From: Longimonas halophila
GTDB taxonomy: Bacteria > Bacteroidota > Rhodothermia > Rhodothermales > Salinibacteraceae
Reading direction: 5' to 3'
DNA length: 64,000 nt
Assembly: GCF_002554705.1 (NCBI RefSeq)
Contig: NZ_PDEP01000005.1
Location: 124,001-188,000, forward strand
This document shows positions 1 to 7,262 of this stretch, piece after piece (the first letter of the stretch is position 1; each line of letters starts with the position of its first letter). The notes below the pieces were generated by a model, which was not told where the DNA came from, did not search any database, and worked only from the letters and a program-made list of their open reading frames with translations. The translations under genes and the position numbers were made by a program.

Positions 1-368
1 AAAAACCCGCTGAGCTTTCTGGAGGGATGCGAAAGCGCGTCGCTCTGGCCCGCGCTATTGCGCTGGAGCCCAAGTACATCTTGTACGATGAGCCGACCAG
101 CGGGCTCGATCCTAAAACTTCCAACACCATCGACGAGCTGATTCAGCAGCTCGCTGAAGAGATGAATGTGACCAGCGTGGTGGTCACGCACGACATGCAC
201 TCCGTCTTCAACATCGCCGATCGGGCGGCCTTTTTGTATGGCAAAAGTCTTCATTGGGTTGGACCGATTGATGCCATCCACAACCGTGACGATCCGGTGC
301 TCGACTCATTTGTAACTGCCAGCGAGTATCACGTAGGTACGCATCCTACCGCTTCTTCCCCCTCGTAA
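1..368 (+). CDS. MlaF-type ABC transporter ATPase, 3' part (gene starts before the window)
   Basis: C-terminal part of an ABC ATPase. The reading frame is open from base 3, before the first in-window ATG at 27, so the true start lies upstream. Visible are the signature motif LSGGMRKRVALARAIA, the Walker B segment YILYDEPTSGLDP, and the switch histidine in VVVTHDMHS. The LSGGM variant, in place of the usual LSGGQ, is typical of the MlaF/Mkl subfamily that powers phospholipid or sterol trafficking between the outer and inner membranes. An mlaD-like gene follows 24 bp downstream, which fits an mlaE-mlaF-mlaD operon. The permease MlaE would be expected just left of the window. The Walker A motif is not in the window. 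Confidence 0.9.
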   Translation, partial: KPAELSGGMRKRVALARAIALEPKYILYDEPTSGLDPKTSNTIDELIQQLAEEMNVTSVVVTHDMHSVFNIADRAAFLYGKSLHWVGPIDAIHNRDDPVLDSFVTASEYHVGTHPTASSPS

Positions 369-392
369 TCTGCCCATGCTCAACACGTGTTC

Positions 393-1322
393 ATGAACTA
401 CAGCAACGAAGTCAAGGTCGGGCTCTCTATCGTCCTGGCCGTGGTCGTTCTCATTGTAGGCGTCCGATACTTTCAAGATCTGCCCATTCTGAGCAGTAGC
501 TACTTGCTCACGGCCAACTTTGAAAACGTGAGTGGCCTCTCGGCAGGCAACCCGGTGCGCTTAAGCGGCGTGAACGTAGGCACGGTTGAGTCGGTGCAGT
601 TGCAGCAAGATGAGGAAACGGTGCGTGTGCGCTTTCGCGTAAACGAGAATGTGCTGATTCCGGAGGGCTCTATGGCCGAGGTGCGCGGCTTTTCTGCGCT
701 TGGTGGCGTACGGTTGGGGATCCGACCGGGCCCTTCCTCGAACCCACCCTTGCAGCCAGGCAGCATCATCGACACCCCCAGCGGACCGGGGCTGCTCGAC
801 CAGCTTACGCAGCAGGGTCCTGAAATGACCTCGAAGGTGGACTCGGTGCTTGGCAACACCTCGCGGGCAACCGAGGCACTGGCTAGCCAGATGGAAGAAG
901 GGGGCGACCTGCAGCAGACGCTGGCCTCGCTGCGCAACGTAGCCACTACGCTCGAATCAGTCTCGGGCGGCGAGGAAGAGACGCTGCGCTCGGCTATCCA
1001 AAACCTGGAGGCGCTCACTGCCGATCTCGAGGCATTCACCAGTGAAAATAGCGATTCGCTCGGCGTTACCGTGCAGCGCGTAAACCAAAACCTGACCCGC
1101 CTGGAGCAGAACCTGGCGAACCTGGAGCGCACAACAGCAGCCCTGGGCTCCTTTGCTGAGAAAATCAACAGCGGCGAGGGTACGCTGGGACGCCTCGCTA
1201 ACGATCCCAGCCTGTACAATAATCTGGACTCCACCTCGGTGCAGATGAACCGGCTGCTGCGTGATCTGCAAGAGAATCCGCAGCGCTACCTTGAGGACAT
1301 GACACTCGTGCGCATGTTTTAG
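393..1322 (+). CDS. MlaD/MCE-domain lipid-transport protein
   Basis: One N-terminal membrane anchor (about residues 8-25, KVGLSIVLAVVVLIVGV) is followed by an MCE (mammalian cell entry) domain at about residues 38-115, with the conserved stretch NFENVSGLSAGNPVRLSGVNVG. A long helical, Ser/Gln/Leu-rich tail to residue about 300 resembles the pore-forming helical region of longer MCE proteins. MlaD-type proteins form hexameric rings that pass lipids between the ABC permease complex and the periplasm. The ATG at 393 (MNYSNEVKVG) matches the family start; a GTG at 387 would add two residues. It sits directly downstream of the MlaF-like ATPase and is probably co-transcribed with it. Confidence 0.88.
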   Translation: MNYSNEVKVGLSIVLAVVVLIVGVRYFQDLPILSSSYLLTANFENVSGLSAGNPVRLSGVNVGTVESVQLQQDEETVRVRFRVNENVLIPEGSMAEVRGFSALGGVRLGIRPGPSSNPPLQPGSIIDTPSGPGLLDQLTQQGPEMTSKVDSVLGNTSRATEALASQMEEGGDLQQTLASLRNVATTLESVSGGEEETLRSAIQNLEALTADLEAFTSENSDSLGVTVQRVNQNLTRLEQNLANLERTTAALGSFAEKINSGEGTLGRLANDPSLYNNLDSTSVQMNRLLRDLQENPQRYLEDMTLVRMF

Positions 1323-1379
1323 CCCTGCAGTGATGCGTACTATCCTCAAGGCTTCTTTCGGTATGGGCGTAGGGATGCG

Positions 1380-2576
1380 ATGGCTTCTCCGGTGAATGAA
1401 CATAGCAGCGCAGCTCCCGAGGACAGCGCCCCCGAGCGTAGCACACGCTCGCTCCTCCGCCACCTCTTGCGCCACACCTCGGCGCCTGCTTCCAACAAGC
1501 CGCCACCGGCCCCGCCAAAAAACGATAGCGCCCATGCCCGCTGGCTGCCTATTTTGCGCGTGGTGCCGGTGCTGCTGGCAATCGGGTTTGCCGCCTCGTT
1601 CGTGTGGGATTTCAATGGTATCGTGTGGCAGGTGGGCGCCATTACGCTGCCTGCCGAGGGGCTGCTGCGCATTGTGTGTGTGAGTGGCCTTATCGGGTTC
1701 GGCACCAACTGGCTGGCCATCACCATGCTGTTTCAGCCGCGCGAAAAGCGCCCCCTCATTGGGCAAGGGCTGGTACCCGCACAGCGCGAGTACGTGGCGC
1801 ACCGGCTGGCTCAAGCAGTATCCGATGAGCTCATCAATGCCGAGATCTTGCAGGATACGCTGCGGGCTAACAAGTGGCCCATGCGCCTCCGCGAAACCAC
1901 GACCACCGTTGCACGCGATCTAATAGACGACCCGGCGTTTCAGGCCGCGGCCACGCGCTGGTTGCGCACCACGCTGCGCGAGGTGCTGGCCGCCCCCGCC
2001 ACCCAAGAGCGACTGCGCACCGCGGTGCTAAACGCACTGGAACGTGAGAACATCCCCGGGATGTCAGGCTGGATGCTTCGCGCCGTGCGCAGCCTACGTC
2101 CCGATCTGGTGGAGGAGCATGTGGAAGCTCTGCTGGCTGAACTCCCGCAGGCCGCGCCGCGTCTGGCTCGCGAAATGGTGTCGACTGCCGAGCGCGTGCC
2201 GGGCTACCTGCGCCTGCACGGACGCTCCATCGACGCGGCCAGCACGCTGTTGCTCTCACGCCTGATTCAGCACGTACCCATCGATCGCATCATTCTGGAA
2301 AAGGTGCGCGCCTACGACGAGCAGCAGCTGGAGCGCCTTCTGAAGCGCACCACCAACACGCAGCTCACGTACATCAAGTATCTGGGCGCCGTGCTGGGCA
2401 TGCTGGGCGGGTGGATCATCTGGGCACCTGGTCCGGCACTTGTGGTGCTGGGGTCGCTGGGGGGCAGCGTCGCGCTGCTGGATGTGCTGCTCTATCGCTG
2501 GCAGCAGCAGGAGGATACGGAGGCTGCGGCACGCCCGCAAAGTTCAGAAGCAGATACGGCGGTGCCTGGCTCCTGA
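1380..2576 (+). CDS. DUF445 family membrane protein
   Basis: A 398-residue protein. A Pro/Ala-rich N-terminus is followed by a membrane segment (about 60-80, PVLLAIGFAASFVWDF) and the family-typical GLIGFGTNWLAITMLFQPREKRP loop at about 105-127. A long helical amphipathic middle follows, then a final hydrophobic hairpin (YLGAVLGMLGGWIIWAPGPALVVLGSLGG, about 330-360). This architecture is that of DUF445 (YheB/YjiN-like) proteins, whose biochemical role is unknown. AGGGATGCG before the ATG at 1380 gives a plausible ribosome binding site. It follows mlaD by 57 bp on the same strand, so it may be transcribed with the lipid transport genes, but a functional link is not shown. Confidence 0.85.
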   Translation: MASPVNEHSSAAPEDSAPERSTRSLLRHLLRHTSAPASNKPPPAPPKNDSAHARWLPILRVVPVLLAIGFAASFVWDFNGIVWQVGAITLPAEGLLRIVCVSGLIGFGTNWLAITMLFQPREKRPLIGQGLVPAQREYVAHRLAQAVSDELINAEILQDTLRANKWPMRLRETTTTVARDLIDDPAFQAAATRWLRTTLREVLAAPATQERLRTAVLNALERENIPGMSGWMLRAVRSLRPDLVEEHVEALLAELPQAAPRLAREMVSTAERVPGYLRLHGRSIDAASTLLLSRLIQHVPIDRIILEKVRAYDEQQLERLLKRTTNTQLTYIKYLGAVLGMLGGWIIWAPGPALVVLGSLGGSVALLDVLLYRWQQQEDTEAAARPQSSEADTAVPGS

Positions 2577-2705
2577 GCGAGGCACGCAACATTCGCAGGC
2601 GCGGTGCCACCACAAACAGATGCTCCGACAGCACCCGGCATGCAATCGAGCGATCTTTCAGACGTCTGGCACCGTCCGAGTGGAAATCAGATCACTTCGC
2701 ATTGA

Positions 2706-2925
2706 GAACCTGTTTGGGTTTTGGTTTGACGGCGAGAGCGAGCGCCGGTGGAGCGAAACGAGAACCACGATAGAGGTTCGTAGCCGGGGCTACGGGCCGA
2801 GATCGGGGGCTCGTTGCACCAGGGGCATGACCTTCGGCCCCAGCCCAGCGACGCCGCTCGCAGCGCCCTGACCGTAGGGAAGAAGTACTCCTGGGGTGCC
2901 CAAAATAAGAAATCAAAACAGGTTC
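2706..2925. mobile_element. MITE-like element, family A, copy 1 (220 bp)
   Basis: Non-coding element beginning GAACCTGTTTGGGTTTTGG and ending AAATCAAAACAGGTTC, so the ends form a 10-bp perfect inverted repeat (GAACCTGTTT/AAACAGGTTC). A second, shorter copy lies at 44438-44598 and shares both ends plus an internal block with the hairpin CGTAGCC-GG-GGCTACG. The trinucleotide TGA lies on both sides of this copy and may be a target duplication. No reading frame inside looks like a gene. The remainder of the 2577-2958 gap holds nothing recognisable. Confidence 0.75.
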
Positions 2926-2958
2926 TGAGCCGCTATTCTCCTATCATAGCCATGCACC

Positions 2959-3420
2959 ATGATCCACAAAGATGTCCTGATGCGGCAGATTCAGCAGATG
3001 ACCGAGGCCCTTGCGCAGGCGCTGGCCCTCATCAGCGACGGGCGTACGGATGAAGCGCAACGCGAAATTGCCGAGGCGCTCGACGACCTCACCGACCCGG
3101 GTACGCTTCCGTTGCGCGAGCGCCCGGTGTCGGATGCGATTGCGCACTGCACAACGCGAGGCACGCTCTCCATCGATCTGGCCTTGCAGGTGGCCCATCT
3201 GCTGCGCCATCAGGGCGATCTGATGCGGCGTCAGGAGCAGTTTGAGGCGGCACTGCGCAGCCATGTGCGGGCGCTGGCACTGTACCAGGCGCTGCTCGCC
3301 GAATCCAATGCGGACACGCCGCTGCCGCTCGACATCCACGACCGTATGGCGCATCTCAACGACGCCATCGACCCCGAGCGCCTGCACGACGACGAGCGGG
3401 CGGCAGTGGATTGGTCGTAA
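2959..3420 (+). CDS. Small helical protein, DUF6483-like
   Basis: A 153-residue, acidic, all-helical protein starting MIHKDVLMRQIQQMTEALAQALALISDG, with a second helical repeat LDLALQVAHLLRHQGDLM. The start, with a helix carrying RQI..M..AL...L and then an E/A-rich TPR-like helix pair, resembles the small DUF6483 family. That match is from memory of the pattern only. There are no catalytic motifs, signal peptide or membrane segments. It lies between the MITE and the convergent ABC exporter gene, 15 bp from its end. Function unknown. Confidence 0.6.
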   Translation: MIHKDVLMRQIQQMTEALAQALALISDGRTDEAQREIAEALDDLTDPGTLPLRERPVSDAIAHCTTRGTLSIDLALQVAHLLRHQGDLMRRQEQFEAALRSHVRALALYQALLAESNADTPLPLDIHDRMAHLNDAIDPERLHDDERAAVDWS

Positions 3421-3435
3421 TGACGAGCCGATGCC

Positions 3436-5271
3436 TTAACCCATCGACTCGATCTCTTGCGCCAGCTCTTGCTTGCGGCAGAGCGTGGCGTAGAGCCCAT
3501 CCTGGTCGATCAGCTCCTTGTGCGTGCCCTTCTGCACAATGCGGCCCTCATCCATGACTAAGATCAGGTCCGCGTCTTTCACCGCCGACATGCGGTGCGT
3601 GACGATGATGAGCGTCTGGTTGCCCTTGCGCTTGCGCAGGCGCTTCAGGATACGCTGCTCCGTGCGCGTGTCGACAGCAGAGAGCGCATCGTCGAAGATC
3701 AGGATGCGCGGGTTGCGGATGAGCGCACGAGCAATGGAAGTCCGTTGCTTCTGTCCGCCCGACAGCGTAATGCCCCGCTCGCCCACATAGGTGTCAAAGC
3801 CATCCGAGAAGTCCTGTACGTTGCCGAGCAGGTCGGCCTCGCGGGCCGCCTCTTCGATGGCCGAGCGGTCGGCGTCGAGCGCGCCAAACGCGATGTTGTT
3901 CGCCACGGTGTCGCTGAACAGAAACACATCTTGCGGCACATAGCCGATGTGCTCGCGCAGCGTATCGAGCGGAATAGAGCGCACGTCGTGTCCGTCGATC
4001 TCGACCGTGCCGGAATCGGGATCCAGGAAGCGTGGAATCATCTCGACGAGTGTGGTTTTGCCTGCGCCGGTGCGTCCGACAACCGCAAGTGTGCCGTTTG
4101 CCGGAAGCTCGAAGTGGATGCGGTCGAGGGCAGGTACCTCCTCATCCTCATACTGAAACGACACATTGCGAAAGGTGACTTCGCCCTTCAGATCACTAAT
4201 GGAGGGGTTCGTCTGGTCGCTGTCGGCAATGGCGGGCTCGGTATCCAGAATCTTGTTCAGGCGGATGACAGAGGCCGAGGCGCGCTGAATCATGGTAATC
4301 ACAAAACCCAGCGAGGCGACGGGCCACGTCATCAGGTTCACGTAGATGATGTACTCGGCGATGTTGCCAATGGTAATTGCGCCGTCCATCACCATCTGCC
4401 CGCCCATCCAGACGACGATGATGGTGGACATGCCCACAATCAGCAGAAACGCCGGACGCCACGCCGCCTCGACGAGTGCCAGGTCCAGGTTGCGCCACTT
4501 GTAGGTTTCGCTCTCTTCGTTGAGTGCCTTGGACTCAGACGGCTCGCGCGTGTAGGCTTTCAGCACGCGCATCCCCGCCAGCGCTTCCTGAATGCGGCTG
4601 GTAAGCGTAGAGTACTGCTGCTGCAGGCGATCGCTGCGCGTATGCACCATGTGTGCCATGAAGAACACAGCGACGGCCAGAAGCGGCATGGGCGCGAGGG
4701 CGTACAGCGTAAGGCGCGGCGAGATCACGAACATGACCGACACCGCGATGAGCACCATCATCAGCGAGCGCGTGACGTACATGATGGCCGGCCCGATGTA
4801 GCGTCGGACCTTCTCGATGTCGTCGGTCGAGCGGGTAATGACATCGCCGGTGGAGTACTGCTGATAGAACGCGGGCGAGAGCTTTTGCAGGTGATCGTAC
4901 AGCTCGTTGCGCAGGTCGTACTCAATATGCCGGGAGGCCACCACCACGGTCTGCCGCATCAGAAACTTGAAGATGCCACTGATGACGGTGAGTGCCACAA
5001 TAGCGAGCGCAAAGATGAGCATCCCGCTAAAGAAGTAGACATAGAGGCTACTCTGCAGCGTGCCGTGCTCAAAGACGTTGTAGAGCCGCACAAAGCGGGG
5101 AATGCTGTCGATGGCCTGGCGCACCACCATGGGCACGGCAATCTGGAAGCCTGCCGACATCATGGTGAACAGCAAGCCCGGAATAAACAGGTACTTGTAC
5201 TTCCAGAAGTAGTGGTTGAGGGTGGAAAGAGGACCCATGCGTGCAGCCGGAGCAGACGATAAAGAGCGCAT
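3436..5271 (-). CDS. ABC exporter, fused membrane and ATPase domains (MsbA/LmrA type)
   Basis: A 611-residue half-transporter. Six predicted membrane helices occupy about residues 25-330, including FIPGLLFTMMSAGFQIAVPMVV near the start and MSTIIVVWMGGQMVMDG later. The ATPase domain (about 360-600) carries Walker A GRTGAGKTTL, the Q-loop YVPQDVFLFSDTV, signature LSGGQKQRTSIARALI, Walker B ILIFDDALSAVD and the H-loop VTHRMSA. The catalytic Glu after Walker B is replaced by Asp (FDDALSAVD), a feature of one half of heterodimeric exporters such as BmrC/TM287, so this protein may need a partner subunit not present here. Substrate cannot be told from sequence; lipids or drugs are usual. It is a single gene, convergent with the upstream small protein. 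Confidence 0.9.
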   Translation of the reverse strand: MRSLSSAPAARMGPLSTLNHYFWKYKYLFIPGLLFTMMSAGFQIAVPMVVRQAIDSIPRFVRLYNVFEHGTLQSSLYVYFFSGMLIFALAIVALTVISGIFKFLMRQTVVVASRHIEYDLRNELYDHLQKLSPAFYQQYSTGDVITRSTDDIEKVRRYIGPAIMYVTRSLMMVLIAVSVMFVISPRLTLYALAPMPLLAVAVFFMAHMVHTRSDRLQQQYSTLTSRIQEALAGMRVLKAYTREPSESKALNEESETYKWRNLDLALVEAAWRPAFLLIVGMSTIIVVWMGGQMVMDGAITIGNIAEYIIYVNLMTWPVASLGFVITMIQRASASVIRLNKILDTEPAIADSDQTNPSISDLKGEVTFRNVSFQYEDEEVPALDRIHFELPANGTLAVVGRTGAGKTTLVEMIPRFLDPDSGTVEIDGHDVRSIPLDTLREHIGYVPQDVFLFSDTVANNIAFGALDADRSAIEEAAREADLLGNVQDFSDGFDTYVGERGITLSGGQKQRTSIARALIRNPRILIFDDALSAVDTRTEQRILKRLRKRKGNQTLIIVTHRMSAVKDADLILVMDEGRIVQKGTHKELIDQDGLYATLCRKQELAQEIESMG

Positions 5272-5511
5272 CGGTGCTGAACCGCTGCGTGGTTATAGGG
5301 ATCCAACACGTAGGCATCCCCCAAAGAAATGTATCAGGATTGCGGCATGTGGAGGATGAGTGAGGCTGCAGTCATACCATCGGCACTGTTCAGGATTTTA
5401 ACGTTGGGTTATACCAACTTCGACTCAAAATCCAGGGTTGCTTCTTTGTTGAAAACAAAATATAGTTCGAGTACGGACTGTCACGTAGCACAACCAGATC
5501 AAGATCAACCC

Positions 5512-6555
5512 ATGCGAATCACATACTTTATCGTACTTTTCGTCTTATTCAGTATACTTCCTGAGGCATATGCTCAAGAACTAACCGATGTCATCAATTG
5601 GACCGGTGAAATCACGCTGGAAGAAAATGAGGAGGTCCTTACCGACCGGGTCAATGTTCGGGTAGAAGATAATAGATTTCTAATCAGCGACACCAGAGAA
5701 AATCAGGTGCGGGAATATGCGCGTGATGGGACGTTGCTCAACTACTTCGGCGCAGATGACCCGCAAGCACCTGGGGGGGGCTGGTTCCCCTCGACCCCAC
5801 TGCGAATGAGCGAAGATACCATTCTCGTTCCCAACAAGGGAAACGGATCGCTTTCTCTTGTAGATGAGAATGGCAACCCGTTAGAGCGACATACGCACAT
5901 CGCGAAATCTGGCGACTTTGATGTTGCCTCTCTACCTGTAGATGGGCATGTGCTGTTCGTGGGCTCGGCGAATGGGCGCCAAGGCACACCGAACTTCCTG
6001 CATCACCTGGACCCTTCGTCTGGCGAAGTGACAAAGAGCTTCTATCCCTTGCCCGGTGCGTTTGGAAGCCATGCGGGGTTTCTATACGACATCTCGCCGA
6101 TTGTGAGGGTTGACGTATATGCAGGAAAGATTGCAGTCGGTTTTCTTTTCTCTAATAACATTACACTCCTCGACATCGACGGGACCCTTCTCGACGAAAT
6201 CGAGCCGACTCTCTCGAGCTTTAAGAAGGTCGAGCAGACCGAGGAGATGCCTGCGCGCGATGAGTGGGAGGAGGAACTGGCACGCCGGTCCCTCTCCAAC
6301 ACGCTCTACTGGCTCAACGGTGAAACGCTACTGGTTCAGTTCACCAATTCGTATTTTGACGACCAAGGCGAACGGCAACTGAATAGAGTATTGGCTGCGG
6401 TAACAACAGAGGGCGAGGTGCTTTTCGAAATAGAAGACACGCCGCGCTTGCTGGCTGTTGACCAAGAGACGGGCGACCTCTTCTTTGCGCATCCCGACCA
6501 TGATTTTGAGTCGCACTGGCGGGTCGGACAGGTTAAGGAAGAGGTGCTGCCGTAG
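5512..6555 (+). CDS. Secreted 6-bladed beta-propeller-like protein
   Basis: The reading frame is open from 5329, but the ATG at 5512 (MRITYFIVLFVLFSILPEAYAQE) opens a clear signal peptide with an AYA-Q cleavage site, so I start there (347 residues). The mature part is beta-rich, with recurring motifs of the form VEDNRFLISDTRENQVREYARDGTLL and DIDGTLLDEIEPTL, as in the 6-bladed beta-propeller proteins of Bacteroidota. Base composition is clearly lower in GC than the neighbours, and the 240-bp gap upstream is AT-rich too, hinting at later acquisition. Ligand and role are unknown. Confidence 0.7.
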   Translation: MRITYFIVLFVLFSILPEAYAQELTDVINWTGEITLEENEEVLTDRVNVRVEDNRFLISDTRENQVREYARDGTLLNYFGADDPQAPGGGWFPSTPLRMSEDTILVPNKGNGSLSLVDENGNPLERHTHIAKSGDFDVASLPVDGHVLFVGSANGRQGTPNFLHHLDPSSGEVTKSFYPLPGAFGSHAGFLYDISPIVRVDVYAGKIAVGFLFSNNITLLDIDGTLLDEIEPTLSSFKKVEQTEEMPARDEWEEELARRSLSNTLYWLNGETLLVQFTNSYFDDQGERQLNRVLAAVTTEGEVLFEIEDTPRLLAVDQETGDLFFAHPDHDFESHWRVGQVKEEVLP

Positions 6556-6574
6556 CATGTACCATGCTACAAGG

Positions 6575-7174
6575 CTAAGAATCGTCTGAGGCGGCATGAT
6601 CAAGCACCTGAGAAGAGGCATCGGCGTAGCACTGCAAGGCCACCTCGCGGCCATCGCGGTCGCCGATCACATCTATGAGAGCGGCGTACTGCTGGGCCAT
6701 AAAGCGGAGCAGGGCCTGTTGGATGTCGAGCGCGGCTTTGGGGTGGCGCTGCGACAGACTGCTCAGGTCGGGCCGAAAGAACCCCGCCACCTTTACGGCG
6801 GTGACGGCTTCAGCGGTTTCCATGCGTCGGAAGTCGCCCATGAGCGAAAGGGCCCCGAAAAGCGTATGCGGCCCGGCCATCCGCATGTCGAAGCGCTCGT
6901 CTTTCCAGTCAGCACACAGCCGCACCTGGCCTTTCTCGACCACATAGAGGCCCAGGCCGGGGTCGTGTTCGTAGTAGATCACCTCGCCGGGCCGGTAGGT
7001 ACGCGGGTGCATGGCTTCGGCCATGACACGCAGCGTGCGTGCGGCGCAGGTTTCAAAGACCGGGACCTCTGCCAGCACGTTCCGAATGCGCTCGACCTCC
7101 GTGTCGGGCCTTGACGCAGAGAGCTGGCGATAGAGCCGCTTGGAAACGCGTTGCACCGTGCGGATGATAGGCAT
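6575..7174 (-). CDS. Cyclic nucleotide-binding domain protein (Crp/Fnr-like sensor part)
   Basis: Residues about 25-140 form a cNMP-binding beta-barrel: FETCAARTLRVMAEAMHPRTYRPGEVIYYEHDPGLGLYVVEKGQVRL, then GPHTLFGALSLMGDFRRMETAEAVTAVKVAGFFRPDL. The phosphate-binding cassette (normally FGE..L...PR..) reads FGALSLMGDFRRMETA, lacking the usual glutamate, so cAMP binding is doubtful. No helix-turn-helix follows; the C-terminus is a short helical tail. The ATG at 7174 (MPIIRTVQRVSKRL) is chosen because starts further upstream would run into the 3' end of the next gene. It lies 88 bp downstream of the BamA-like gene on the same strand. Confidence 0.75.
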   Translation of the reverse strand: MPIIRTVQRVSKRLYRQLSASRPDTEVERIRNVLAEVPVFETCAARTLRVMAEAMHPRTYRPGEVIYYEHDPGLGLYVVEKGQVRLCADWKDERFDMRMAGPHTLFGALSLMGDFRRMETAEAVTAVKVAGFFRPDLSSLSQRHPKAALDIQQALLRFMAQQYAALIDVIGDRDGREVALQCYADASSQVLDHAASDDS

Positions 7175-7262
7175 GACGAAAAGAAATCGGCAGAGGAGAG
7201 CGGACGAAGATGATGCATAGAATGCCGTGCAAGGGCATCCCCCTGAACAGCTATAGCGACGG

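Noticed and set aside
3595..5262. 555-residue plus-strand frame
   Set aside because: It lies opposite the ABC exporter, is rich in His and Arg as antisense frames in GC-rich DNA are, and has no family motif.
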